Positions 44,401-55,139 of a stretch of DNA of 64,000 bases are shown here, piece by piece (the stretch's first letter is position 1; every line of letters starts with the position of its first letter). The position numbers and the translations under genes were made by a program. The stretch covers positions 66,584,591 to 66,648,590 of the forward strand of contig NC_067195.1 in the NCBI RefSeq assembly GCF_000699445.3, in the 5' to 3' direction. Under the pieces are notes generated by a model. It was not told the DNA's origin. It made no database searches and saw only the letters and a program-made list of their open reading frames with translations. The DNA comes from Schistosoma haematobium. Its lineage: Eukaryota; Platyhelminthes; Trematoda; Strigeidida; Schistosomatidae.

Positions 44401-47400
44401 ACTATAACTAAATAACGATCAAATGAAATTGCAGCAATAGTTGTTAAAGATAAAAATCCAAATGTAGCACTGATAAATCCATATAATTGGCAAGCTGAAA
44501 ATAAAAAAAATATACTTCATAAAAGTTTATTTATATTTGGTATTGATTTAAACAAAATTTATATATTTTCAGTGAATTATTCCAAGTTCTACACATTAGA
44601 CAGAATTCCCGGTTGTCATGTCTAAACAGCAAGACTAAAGATCCAACAGAGTCGATTTGTACATAATAAAAATGACACTTCCAGATATAAAAGTAGCAAC
44701 CCGTATATTAAAGATGGATTGTTTAATATTTATCAAAATAAATTAATTAAAGTCGCTTATTTTTTACAGGCCTTGAACCCATTATAAGGTTTATGACTCA
44801 CTATTACACCTAACGTTTTTTTCCAAAGAAATGCTCAATATTTTGACGAATCAAATATTTGTAACAAATATTTTCATTAGATCTAGTTTCCTTGCTGCCA
44901 GTTTGATATATAAGGATATGAAAGCCCTGAAATGTTCAGAATAAAGTAGAACCCCTTTCTATGCTATATATAATGTATGCAGTTTCCGACAAATCTTTGA
45001 GACTAGAAATAACAAAACACCATAACCTTTTTATTAGATTTACGTTTAAGGATTTAATTTTAGATTTAAAGTAGATTCTAGAGATATTTCATACTTTTAC
45101 TGAGATTATTTTTAATGTCCCAATGGTATACTGTTGAATTAGAATTTCATTATACTTGATTTCATGACAATATCAAGGCAAAATTAAGTATTCAAGTGAA
45201 ACTTTCATCAAGTAAATGGTTCAATATTTCAGAGATTCTAATTCATGAAAATATTTCTTAATAACGTCAATGTTTGCTAGGCATAAGAAATGACATTAAT
45301 TACATTTTCAATCATTTTATTTCTGTTTGTAATGTTTTGATTGTGTTACATTTATCTGAACAGTTACAGTCAACCCATTTGGTCTAACTAGTTCTTTGTT
45401 CTATATAAGTACTATTGTGCTCCTTTTCTCTTTGCACGTTACCCCCCTCCTTTGATCAGTTATTTATAACTTAAAAATTCCAGAATCACAAAGCAACACA
45501 TACATACATTTACATATTGATCTTAACAAAACCTATTTAAAAAATATTGAAAATACATATATTACCCAGAAAATGATTAAGAAAGAACAATGACTCTTCC
45601 TAATTCATTTCTATATATTGGTTGTTTGAATCTTTCCATTGACGTTTTAGACTGCAATTGACCAGTCTCTTATTGGCATATGTGCATTCTGTGCAGATTA
45701 CCCCGATATTGCCTTAGATAACTAGGATTATAAGCGGAAATGGGTGGTAGCTAACACAGGAATCCAGAACGTGTTTCGTTTTACTTGAGACTCATCAGCC
45801 GGATGTATCTAAGTGAATAACTTGATGGCGTTTGAAGTGGATGGTACTGAAGTTGAGTTCTAGAATTGGTATTAACTTTAGGAAGCAGATAAATTTAGCT
45901 GACAAGCCCTAAATGTGATGAAACAACCATCCTGGATTCCACTGTTAGCCACCATGAATCTCTGCTTTAAATGACTGTTTCTGGTACATTCTACATATTC
46001 TTGGCATACCCACGCTTCCCCATGGCCAGTATTGATTGAAAGCAGCAATTGTCTTTAAAGGAAAACCAATCACTGCTGAAAATCCAAAATCAGAAATAGC
46101 CAGATTAATAATCAAAGCCCATTGTAGATTAATTGATGATTTTGGTCTGAAAACAACAAAGAGTATGTTCAACAGATAATTCAATAACGTTTAACTCACA
46201 ATAAAACATAAATTAATACATAAAGTAAAATCATCTCAACAAACTTATTTTCTTTCACGGCATAATCGTATGACTTAACTTTTTAATTTATTATTATATT
46301 TTAAAATGCACGAAATCGGAGTATGACCGAGTTCTCTATTCGTGCTTTATTTTACAGCTATGTAGATTTATCTGACATATTATAAATAAGTATTATCCTT
46401 ACAAATAGTGAATATATTATTTTATATCGGTAGTAAAACGAGAACTTTTCAATAAGCTGGGAAAATCTCTTGTTTTATAGTTTATTTATGAAAAAGCGAC
46501 TGGGTCGTGAGTCCACTACTAAGCTATTCAAATGTCTGTATATTTCGCTGTTAAACATGAAATTCGCATTTATGCTGTGCGATACAGAAATGTTTCAGTT
46601 AATAAATCAGTTGTTAAAATACCTTCCTTTTTGTATTATGACTTATATTTGTTAACAGGAAGATAGAAAGCTTTCTCCAGTACTTCGGACTGCTTATCAT
46701 CGATATGCGTATTGCTTCTAATTGAACAGTGACAGTGAATTTTCGATCATTGATTTCATTTGCTTATCACTTCGCACATTGATTTTGGACAGTAGTTTCG
46801 CTTCTTCAATGGCAATATGAATACTTATAATGACCAAAAATTCTTTAGTGAAATCTCTTTGTTAATAATTTGCATTTTAGAGTGAGTTTTATCTGTCTCA
46901 AAACTAACGGGTATAAAATACTTCAGCGAGACCACATTTTATGGAGCGTTGCTAAAGTTACCTAGAGAAAATTTGCCAACTTATCACTGTTGAAAAGGGC
47001 AATAAATTAGTGTGAGAAATTAGGACTACGATGAAGTGTTAAGAGCTGGAGTTAGAAATTACGATATTTATTACGTACTGAAATCAGCTATCATGCCCAG
47101 ATGCTTTTGAATCATCTAAATGAATTAATTTCGCGCCAACCTCCAAAACATTCTATCTTTAATTTCATTGGGTCGTCCACAAATCATAGTCCCTTTAATA
47201 CATCAACGAAACATCGACTACCATAAGTGTGAAAATAGCTTTTATGTCGGCAAATTTATCATGTATCAAAATAAGATGATTACATTATACATACTACTAG
47301 TGTTTACGCACTTAAAAATATCTTAACTATACGCTATGAATATAAAATCAGAAAATGTAAAATTGATTGTCAACATCCATTTTAAGGGGTGCGAGTAAAA

Positions 47401-50400
47401 GGATGATTATCAAAAAAGCCGAGTGGAAAATAGGGCACATTAATAAGGGTGACCATAAAAAAGGCTTTTATTATTTGAGATAAGCAATGGAAAGAGAAAT
47501 AAAACTTGTAAGTGTGTGAGATCTACTCTATATATTTCATGTTCCATTACCTTCGTGATCAATCGAAGACGTACTTTTTAACATCTAGTGAAGAGTCTAT
47601 TTTCAACGAATTTTGTAATTTTCCGAATTTGATGACAATTTGTAATTCTTATTACCCCATTCAATGTTATGTCATACCTATATTTTGAACAGCCAGTGGA
47701 AAATTTTTGTAAAGGGAGGTTTGTGTGTACTGAATTTTAGACAGAATAAGCGTTCGATAGACAATAAGTCAACAATTATCTCTCACACATCGGTTTTATC
47801 TTATTATTTTACTTTTCGGTCACTATGCAAACTTATTTTTGACCCTTGGAATTATGTACTACTCCTTATATTTCACGACAGATTACTTTAAAATAATATC
47901 GTTGAAAGTAAATTTTTCTTCACTGAATTATCTTTAACTCTTCTCAAATCATAATTTTTCAGAATATTTTGGTTATAAATAAATCGAAGAAGAGAATACT
48001 GAACCTTTGGTTAGTTATGTCACTGAACGTCACTGACCATCGTGATGTCAGCTCAAAGGTGATCTCCTTATGATACTAATAAAATTTGCCAATTTACACC
48101 ACATAATAAGCCACTTCTCAATTAAAATGTAATTTGTCAATACTACGTTTACAAGTAGAATATTATATTCTAGGATTATTAATTATTTGCAACACAATAA
48201 TTATCAAGACTGTTCTGCTGTAGGGCTTTAACTAAATAACCTTTTTTGTGTCTAGTAAACTTTTTGACATTTCACTCATCAAAAAATACTTATTGTTTCA
48301 AAGTTGTGGTACTCCATGTTTGAAAAGTTCGAGTTTAACTAATCAGAAAAGAAGACTGCACGTGGACCCCAACCCATCATGTCGGTAACTATTCAGCCTA
48401 TAAGGGAGATCTATCAATATAAAAAATGGCTGTCTGAAAAAGTAGTACTAAATAACATGACTGGAGTAATAAGAATTACAAATTGTCATCAAATTCGGAA
48501 AATTACAAAATTCGTTGAAAATAGACTCTTCACTAGATGTTAAAAAGTACGTCTTCGATTGATCACGAAGGTAATGGAACATGAAATATATAGAGTAGAT
48601 CTCACACACTTACAAGTTTTATTTCTCTTTCCATTGCTTATCTCAAATAATAAAAGCCTTTTTTATGGTCACCCTTATTAATGTGCCCTATTTTCCACTC
48701 GAACTTTTAGACACTGACCACTGTACTAATATGAATAAAAACTGTTGTCATATTCCTGATGTTTTAAGCATGTGTAAAAAATGGAACATCTGAGTTTTCC
48801 TTCCTTTTTAATTGTCACCTTCGGTTAAATAATGTATTTATTTATCAAGGAAGCTGAAATTTCAATGACCTAGATTGCTTTCTTATCTATATTCAACATG
48901 TCGATAATTGAATTATCACTGTTTAAATGCATAATTTATTTGAAAATGTATACATGTTCAACAAAGTTGCTTATAAGATAATAATTATTACTCTTTTAAA
49001 TTACACCAATCCTCATGACCCAAGAATTTACAGGAATTAACACAAAAAACATTATCACTGCTATTGGTAAAAACTACTAAATCAAGATAAACATTATAAT
49101 TATCTCAATTGAAAATTTATAGAATAATGTTTCATTGCTAACTGTAAATTAATATCATTTCTTTGACTTAATTAAACATACTGTTTACAATATGCTCAAA
49201 TACCTTCTAATTCCCAATAAATCTTTACTTATTGAATAAGGCATTAATTTAAATCCTAATATCGTTATATTAAAATACTAAGTTTTGTTTTCCAGCAGAC
49301 TATCGAATGGATTATCAATCTCTTTATGATAGCTTACTTCAATAATATTGCGTGATTTTGACTGGATAACTCTATTTGGTAATATTTTTTATCATGAATT
49401 ATGATCCATCTATGAGAAATTGAAAATTGAGAAGCAGTAAACAACTATTTTGTCTTATAATCATAGAAGGGTTTTGTGGATATTATAGTAATTTAATAGT
49501 TGAATTCATGAGTCAGTTGAAGCTAGACCACCGTGGAAAACCTGGAAGCATTGGACGGCCGTTTCGTTTTAGTTTGGTATCCCTAAGAACTTGTAAAGTT
49601 TGTTATAGCCATGATACCCTTTGACTATGGAGTGAAACCTGAGTGCTTGGTATTTCCAACTTGAATTAAATTATAACAACTTTAAAATCGTTTAGCACAC
49701 CTGTTGTGACCTCACGGTTCAATCCGGTCACAATCACATGCCTTTTAACTCGACTAATTCTGTTGTTTAATAACAAAGAAAATAAAAATATCTGAGAAGC
49801 TTTATTCTGAAGGCCGAATCCATCTGTACATAACTCATAGGAATATACATGCATTTCTATACTGACCCAAACAAGAATAAAGGGACCGTGATTTTAAATA
49901 CTTTACTTAAAAAAACCATGGCTAAGATTGTATTTTTCACGAATCGATTCAACCATGTATTTGACAAGTCAGTAAACATCTACTTATAAGGACTGTTTTG
50001 ATAGTTCAATAAATGTTTTCTAATGTTAATGCTGTTGTATTTTGACAGAAATCTTTGAAAATAATGCTAAGAAGAATTGTAAAATAATTTATCGTGGTAT
50101 GATTATGTTGTATATTGCATGAAATAATGAAAAAGATAACAATTTGAAGTTGGTAGTATGTTGTAACACGACAAAAGTTTACAAAAATATTATATGAAGT
50201 TACTAATAGTTTTTATCCTCCTTCAGGAAACATCATTCACAGTCGGTATATAGCATTCTTTTTCACTGGATATTTGGCCTCTGTATTGCTTTCATTAACT
50301 TATTATGACAAAACTTCATCAGTAGCAGAAGTTTGTAGTTTACGATAATGATAGATATTGCTAAATCTTTTTAACAGTAAAATAATACACTTTAATTTTG

Positions 50401-53216
50401 TAATATCATTTTATTTGTAAATGAGATAATATCTATGAATACCTGTGCCTCGACCCTCCGTAAGTCTAGAAAGTTGTACGAATAAAAAATTGTTAAGGAA
50501 TCCATAGAATGTCCTAAACGCTGGTATTCCTTTATAAACCAAAGGACAAAAAGAAGAGGAAATACTCCTGCACTATGGGAAGACAGTACTGTCGCATCAT
50601 TAGTGGAGGACGACTTTGGTAAGGCTCAAGTGTTCTCAAACTAATTCAGCGATGTATATACCATAGAAGCACCCTTCCCGTCAGCGCATGCAAATCCCCC
50701 CACACATACACTGGATAGCATGACCATTAAGGAACTCGATGTCTTTGGTCTGCTAAATAAGCTTGACGTAGGTAAATTCACGGGGCCCAGTGAATTGCAT
50801 CCTAGACTACTAAAGGAATTATCTAACTTCGTTGCAAACCCTTTAAGTATATGCGTTAATCTATCCGTAACGCAGGGTCGTTTACCAAAAGACTGGAAGA
50901 ACGCCATAGTAAGTCCTGTCTTCAAACCAGTTACGAAACATAAACCTGAGAATTACCGACTCGTTAGCCTAACTAGTGTGGTTATTAAAATCTCAGAAAA
51001 GATTATTCGGAAGGATCTGTTTAAGTACCCCAATGAAAACCGAATCTTTTCGGAGAAGTAGCACGGTTTCATAATAGGTTATTCTTGTCTCACTAACTTA
51101 TTAGCGGCTCGTGAAAGCTGGTGCACTCTTAAGGACCAAAAGCTACCTGTAGATGTGGCCTTCATTGATTTCAGTAAAGCTTTTGACAAAGTTCCGCACA
51201 ACCGGCTGTTATATAAGTTAAGAAATGTCGGGATTGGAGGCAATTTATCGATGTGGATAAAAGACTTCTTAGTTGGGCGTCAACAAAGAGTAAGGGTGAA
51301 CTCAAAGTTATCCAGCTGGGAAACTGTGCTTAGTGGAGTGCCCCAGGGTACAGTTTTGGGGCCAGTGCTATTCCTCTTGTATGTAAATGACCTTCCTTGT
51401 CTCCTATCATCATCGGTCTTGCTATATGCTGACGATGTCAAGATATGGAAAACAATACGATGTAAGAGTGATAGCTTAGAACTTCAAAATGACCTGAAGA
51501 AGTTATCTGAATGGTCTCAAACATGGCAGTTGCCGATAAATACTTCCAAGTGTGTTGTGATGCATATCGGTCATCAAGGTACGGACACATACACAATGAA
51601 TAACACTGAGCTACCTGTTGTCCAAACACATAATGACTAAGGAGTCATCGTTAGCCAAGACTTAAAAACTACTGCACACTGCCGTGCAACAGCCGCCAAA
51701 GGTTTTAGAACTTTATGGTCAATACGTAGGGCTTTTAGTCATGTCGACGCTAAGACGCTTTTGACTTTGTATAAAGTGTTCGTACGTCCTAAACTTGAGT
51801 ACTGCATACAAGCGACTAGCCCCTGCTTAAAAAAAGACAGTGAGCTTCTGGAAAATGTTCAGAGAACGGCGACTAAGCTGATTCCCAGAATAGCGAAGCT
51901 TCCGTATGATGCTCTACTGGTCACGCTAAACCTTTTCCCGTCGTCATATCGTAGAACTAGAGGCGACTTGATTACAGTTTTCAAATTGCTTAGTGATAAA
52001 TTTGCACCTCATATGCCCTCATTTTTCTTTCCTTCCAAAACAGAGGATTTACGAGGACACTTCAAAAACGTTCACAAGCCCAGAACAAATTACTTGTCAT
52101 CTGACTATCGACTTTCCCAGTGAATCATCAACGAGTGGAATTCATTACCTCAGCACGTAGTTGAGGCTCCCTCCGTCGACTCTTTGAAAAGAAAGTTGGA
52201 TCACCTGAGGCCACCATTGCCAGGACTAACACAGGCCATCAAGCCTCCTGTCCTTTCCAAACTGAAACTGAATTGTTGACTATTTTACATCGCAAAGTTT
52301 ATGTTGAATTACATGTATATTTATAGTTAGAAAATCTTTTGGAAACAGACATCTTGGTGTTGTTGTTGTTGTTGTTGTTGTTGAAAATTCATATTTTCCT
52401 ACCATTTTAAACAAAATTGAGACTGTGAAGGCAGAGTTTCGAATAAAGATAACAATTAAATGACTTTCAGTATAGAGGTATGGAGAATACTAAGATTTTG
52501 ATTGAGATCGTGAACTGATTGATGTTACAACACTATTGAAAACCTGGAAGCATTGGACGGCCCTTTCGTCCTATTGCGGAACTGCTCAACATTGCGCGTC
52601 CACGATCCCGCGGGCGTAATTCGAACCCAGGGACTTCAGTCTCACGCGCGAACGCTTAACGTCTAGACCACTGAGTCGGAATCCAACAGTGTTAATGTCT
52701 AGCCTCAACCACTTCACGAAATTGCACGACTATCTTCCATTGTATTGAGGTAGATACTTTTCTCTACCTAAAATGGATTAGCTCCACTATTCACAGCTTC
52801 CCACTAGAACTTCGAGAATTCCCTCAGGAAGTCAGTCACTAGTAAGCACATAATATGATTTACTTGAAATAATCATTATCCTTCCTAGAATTAAATTAAG
52901 AATGACAAATAAACCTTAAAATTATATTCACATTCTTTTCTAATACCAAATTTTTCTTTATATAATACAAATATATCATAAATGTAATAAACGTAACTTA
53001 CGTTAAAAACACAAATATTACAAATAAATTTGTTATTGTTCCAACAATTCCAATTAATGCAACAAGTATTGAAATGAAATAATTATAAATAGGATCTGGT
53101 TGTGTATAACTAGTCCAATGACTCAACATTATAATATCTGAATCATAAATATCAACTTTAATCATGGAGAATGTTCGATTAAAATATGATCGTGTAAACT
53201 TTTTTATTTCTGACAT
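41171..53216 (-). CDS. Opsin B (retinal-binding class A GPCR), five exons, 367 aa
   Basis: Second opsin, on the opposite strand and convergent with opsin A. Exons, in reading order: 53216-53002, 46146-46010, 44494-44300, 42961-42731, 41496-41171. They join in frame to 367 aa plus stop, with GT..AG introns at the same four borders and phases as opsin A. Seen: NRT glycosylation site in the N-terminus (residues 13-15); NLAISD in TM2; Cys119 and Cys194 for the disulfide; DRY at 143-145; Glu188 in ECL2; SWTPY in TM6; Lys314 in TM7; canonical NPILY at 320-324. The retained lysine argues for a working photopigment apoprotein. Unlike A, the ICL1/TM2 signature LRTPxN is replaced by INLQW, and helix 8 reads NRKFK rather than YPKFR. 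The tail may continue in an unfound sixth exon, because a phase-0 GTTAGT donor lies at 41197-41192. Confidence 0.94.
41497..42730 (-). other. Opsin B intron 4
   Basis: GT..AG intron in phase 1. Contains a rearranged Sm-alpha copy (42400-42660). The remaining 41500-42400 is AT-rich with nothing recognised. Confidence 0.85.
42400..42660. mobile_element. Rearranged Sm-alpha SINE (partial foldback)
   Basis: The left flank (42410-42520) is the family A arm (TTAAGACTGCAATTAATCAG). A reverse piece (GGTGGAATCCAGGACGTGCG at 42540-42561) is then joined to a forward piece (GGTTCAAGTCCCG to GGATTCCACCGCTGG). The ends are therefore inverted copies of each other. Hammerhead core ACTGACGAATC is only partly kept. 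Confidence 0.65.
42731..42961 (-). CDS. Opsin B exon 4 (ECL2, TM5, ICL3 start)
   Basis: Residues 183-259. ECL2 [18 protein letters not shown] carries Glu188 and Cys194. TM5 is FTFPVLLCIYCYVNLLKIV. The ICL3 start has a different sequence from A. The acceptor is GTTTAG and the donor GTAAAT at 42730, phase 1. Confidence 0.92.
42962..44299 (-). other. Opsin B intron 3
   Basis: GT..AG intron in phase 1. Contains an Sm-alpha unit with both flanking arms (43420-43820) and a short ATTT repeat near 43985-44000. Nothing else was recognised. Confidence 0.85.
43420..43820 (+). mobile_element. Sm-alpha SINE with both flanking arms
   Basis: Core unit about 43520-43690: CAGTAGCTGAGTGGATAACG, B box GGGTTCGAGTCCC, hammerhead, then ATTCCACTGCTAGCCACTAT. 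On either side lies the same arm sequence (AAACCTCAATG.GAAGATACAAGC at 43446 and 43770), so the unit is embedded in repeats of its own satellite. The hammerhead (43618-43662) has perfect stems I (ATCCAG/CTGGAT) and II (GTCC/GGAC) but CTGCCGA instead of CTGANGA. Confidence 0.8.
44300..44494 (-). CDS. Opsin B exon 3 (TM3, ICL2, TM4)
   Basis: Residues 118-182: Cys119, then DRYLVI at 143-148, then TM4 (WIWSILWTIPPFFGYG). It is 9 bases shorter than the matching exon of A, all from ICL2 (VKNYKTKN), so the G-protein-facing loop differs in length. The acceptor is TTTTCAG and the donor GTAAGT. Missed by simple open-frame scans because it is short. Confidence 0.92.
45620..45955. mobile_element. Rearranged Sm-alpha SINE (head-to-head)
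   Basis: Family A arm at 45640-45735, then a reversed hammerhead segment (45750-45808), then a forward tRNA-like and hammerhead segment (45808-45955) ending GATTCCACTGTTAGCCACCA. Two partial copies in opposite directions share one insertion. It ends 55 bases from opsin B exon 2. Confidence 0.7.
45762..45804 (-). ncRNA. Hammerhead motif with canonical CTGATGA core
   Basis: - strand: stem I ATCCGG/CTGGAT (one G-U pair), CTGATGA, GAAA, cleavage after GTT. This is the only copy with the classical CUGAUGA core among the Sm-alpha copies here. Stem II is poor (GTCT/AAAC), so activity is uncertain. Confidence 0.55.
46010..46146 (-). CDS. Opsin B exon 2 (ICL1, TM2, ECL1)
   Basis: 137 nt, identical in length and phases to exon 2 of [20 protein letters not shown] is nearly identical to A, and WPWG ends ECL1. 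The preceding ICL1/TM2 segment (INLQWALI) lacks the LRTPxN signature. The acceptor is TTTTCAG and the donor GTATGC. Confidence 0.92.
46928..47192. mobile_element. MITE (copy 4), diverged
   Basis: Starts GAGACCACATTTTATGGAGC and ends GGTCGTCCACAAATCATAGTC. Inner order as in copy 2. More diverged than the others, so an older insertion. In opsin B intron 1. Confidence 0.6.
47420..48701. mobile_element. 1.28-kb element with about 240-bp inverted ends
   Basis: Arms 47420-47655 and 48465-48701 are reverse complements with almost no differences (CGAGTGGAAAATAGGGCACA ... GACAATTTGTAATTCTTATTA), and weaker similarity continues about 30 bases inward. The 810-bp inside has no open frame above 75 codons and no recognised domain. 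Looks like a recent non-autonomous element; superfamily unknown. In opsin B intron 1. Confidence 0.8.
49470..49590 (-). mobile_element. Family B SINE, 5'-truncated
   Basis: Tail GGGTTTTGTGGATATTATAG, 3' end and the last strand of the hammerhead (GGACGGCCGTTTCGT on the + strand). The rest is missing. Confidence 0.8.
50450..52384 (+). pseudogene. CR1-clade non-LTR retrotransposon, reverse transcriptase
   Basis: A single frame runs from about 50470 to 52279 with no frameshift. It is interrupted only by stops at about 50642, 51059 (TAG), 51638 (TAA) and 52121 (TGA). RT motifs are intact: KFTGPSELHPRLLKEL, KHKPENYRLVSLTS, motif A FIDFSKAFDKVPH, motif B SGVPQGTVLGPVLFLLYVND, motif C LLYADDVKIW, then the conserved C-terminal NEWNSLPQHVVEAPSVDSLK. 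The endonuclease half is lost by 5' truncation. The 3' end carries a GTT repeat (52357-52383), as CR1-type elements end in short repeats. Resembles the schistosome SR1 lineage. Antisense to opsin B in its first intron. Confidence 0.9.
52500..52735 (-). mobile_element. Family B SINE
   Basis: Full reverse copy from GATTGAGATCGTGAACTGAT to CTAGCCTCAACCACTTCACG. The B box GGTTCGAATTAC is slightly altered. The hammerhead core is damaged (TTGAGCA). Confidence 0.82.
53002..53216 (-). CDS. Opsin B exon 1 (N-terminus and TM1)
   Basis: Residues 1-71 and two bases of codon 72. The N-terminus is about ten residues longer than in A and includes NRTFS. TM1 holds the conserved Asn in GTITNLFVIF. The donor is GTAAGT, phase 2, the same as exon 1 of opsin A. 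A later in-frame Met (residue 18) is an alternative start but would remove the glycosylation site. Confidence 0.92.
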
Positions 53217-53240
53217 AATAACTTATCTAAAGTAAATTTA
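53217..53240 (-). promoter_or_regulatory. Splice acceptor just before the opsin B start codon
   Basis: On the - strand the sequence TTTACTTTAG ends at 53227, ten bases before the ATG. It mirrors the acceptor 12 bases before the opsin A start, so both genes probably receive their 5' end by splicing (cis 5'-UTR intron or spliced leader). Confidence 0.5.
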
Positions 53241-53329
53241 AACAAAAAAATTAAATTAAGGGGGAATATTTGAAATTGTAAGTAAACAAGTAAAAAAACA
53301 TGACCAAAATAAATTCACTTGGTATTGTT

Positions 53330-53550
53330 TTACTTGAATCTTCCTATTGATGTTTACGACTGTAATTAATCAGTCTCTTATTGACATATGTGCATACTGT
53401 GAGTACTGCCTCGATATTGCCTTGATTCACAAGCATTATAAGCAAAGATGGATAGTGCACAAGCAAGTGGCTATCAGGACTCAGAAGCTAAGTGGAAAAC
53501 ATGATGGCGTTTGAAGCAACCGGTAATGGGTTCGAGTCCCATAGTGAATG
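53330..53550 (+). mobile_element. Sm-alpha SINE, arm and tRNA-like head only
   Basis: Arm sequence (GACTGTAATTAATCAGTCTC) followed by CAGGACTCAGAAGCTAAGTG and a B box GGGTTCGAGTCCC. Breaks off before the hammerhead. It lies about 110 bases upstream of opsin B, so it could affect that gene's 5' region. Confidence 0.7.
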
Positions 53551-53731
53551 AATAAAAATATGAAGAAATAAGTAATTGTATTAAATGAAAGATTGAAGGA
53601 AAACATTTTTTCATAATTGTTTATTAAAACAAGAAAAAGTGGTTAATAAAAAAAAAGACTCCTTTCATCCTTGAAGTTGTGACATCGTGAATGTAAACAT
53701 ATTTTTATAATGGTAATATTTATAGAAGTAG

Positions 53732-54250
53732 AATTTTGAAGAGCGTATGGAACTCAAAACATCTGACAATTAACGTCAAAGTCAGAACCTTTAGTACTAA
53801 CGGCAAGACAGTTCTACTGCACGGAGATGAAACTTGGAGAACTACTACAGCTATCATCAAAGACGTACAAGTATTTATAAACAGTTGTCTACGCAAGATA
53901 CTCAACATCCATTGACCGGATACTATCAGCAACAGCCTTTTGTGGGAGAGAACAAACCAGCTTCTAGCTGAAGAGGGAATTAGGAAAAGACGTTGGAAGT
54001 GGATAGGACATACATTGCGGAAACCACCAAACTGCATCACGAGACAAGCCCTAACTTGAAGTCTGAAGGGAAGCGGAAAAGAGGAAGACCAAGGAACAAA
54101 CTGCGTCGGGAATTGGAAGCAGACATGGAAAGGATGAATAACAGCTGGAAATAACTTGAAGGGGTTGTTCAAGACAGAGTTCGATGGAGGATGCTAATGG
54201 GTGGCCAATGCTCTTCCACGAGGAGTAACAGGCGTAAATAAGTAACATAC
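53732..54250 (+). pseudogene. RTE retrotransposon, 3' terminal coding part
   Basis: Frame readable as VWNSKHLTINVKVRTFSTN, KTVLLHGDETWRTTTAIIK, SCLRKILNIH(stop)[23 protein letters not shown], then a stop and a frameshift near 54058. The last frame ends GGQCSSTRSNRRK and stop with GTAACATAC after it. 5'-truncated, SR2-like lineage, younger than the copy at 35998. Confidence 0.82.
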
Positions 54251-55139
54251 ATATAGAGAGAAACGTCATATCACATTGGATGAAAGAAACTTATTTAAAC
54301 CCTCTCCTTTTTCTAGTCGTAAATTTAGGTTTTGTGAATTATCACCGTCCACTTTTCAATCCCAAAGAGATGTATTCTAGTTTCTATTGTCATTCTGACT
54401 ATGTTTTACTTTCAAGTTTATCTTACCATGGTACGTAACTCGTTCTTCCCAATTATTATTCTCCGAGAAGAATTGAGGGACTCAAACCGTACAAAAGGTG
54501 ATAACCTTAATTATTCTGTCTCAGAATCCGAATTTTTTAACGAAAAGATCAACTAGGATTGTATACAACCGGCACCGATGGTTCACTCACATCACGAATG
54601 AATTAGACAACTAAATTCACCACATTTATACAGATTGATAATTAGTTTCCTGTTAGTGCTAATACATAAATCTAACTAATCCTTTCAGTAAAGTGCTTTG
54701 TAACATGAAACATTACATATTTAACATGTCGACCCATATCAAAATTTAAATCCCATTCTTTATCAATGAACTCCTAAAACATGTTTATAAATGTTTTTAA
54801 AAACCCTAAGAAGCCGAAAATTGCCACAAATTGTTTTAAGGCAGTCAGGAACCTGGAAACTTCGTGCCAAAGTGTTGAATTTCTGCAATCATATTTTGTT
54901 AGAATCTTGAAGGTAGTAGATTTTTGTGTGCTAAGAAAGTAGTGAGGGAGTCATCTTTATCGTAACTCATTCCAGTACCTCTAATAGTGGATTAATTATA
55001 GAGGGGACCTATATTCAATATCCTAAAAGCGTTGAATAGTCCACAGAGACAAGTTATAAAAATTCAAGTAAAATTACCCTGTAAAATCACTTAAGTAATT
55101 CACTATAAATTATTGATTTGTAATAGCTGGAATATTTGT

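Larger units (their letters stand above)
44495..46009 (-). other. Opsin B intron 2
   Basis: GT..AG intron in phase 1. A rearranged Sm-alpha copy (45620-45955) sits just inside it, ending 55 bases from exon 2. The rest (44495-45610) is AT-rich and unremarkable. Confidence 0.85.
46147..53001 (-). other. Opsin B intron 1
   Basis: 6.9-kb GT..AG intron in phase 2. It carries a MITE (46928-47192), an element with long inverted ends (47420-48701), a SINE fragment (49470-49590), a CR1 retrotransposon in antisense (50450-52384) and a SINE (52500-52735). Stretches 48720-49460 and 49600-50440 are AT-rich with nothing recognised. Confidence 0.85.

Noticed and set aside
51438..51629. Open frame antisense to the CR1 reverse transcriptase
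   Set aside because: Shadow of the RT frame, which has clear motifs on the + strand.
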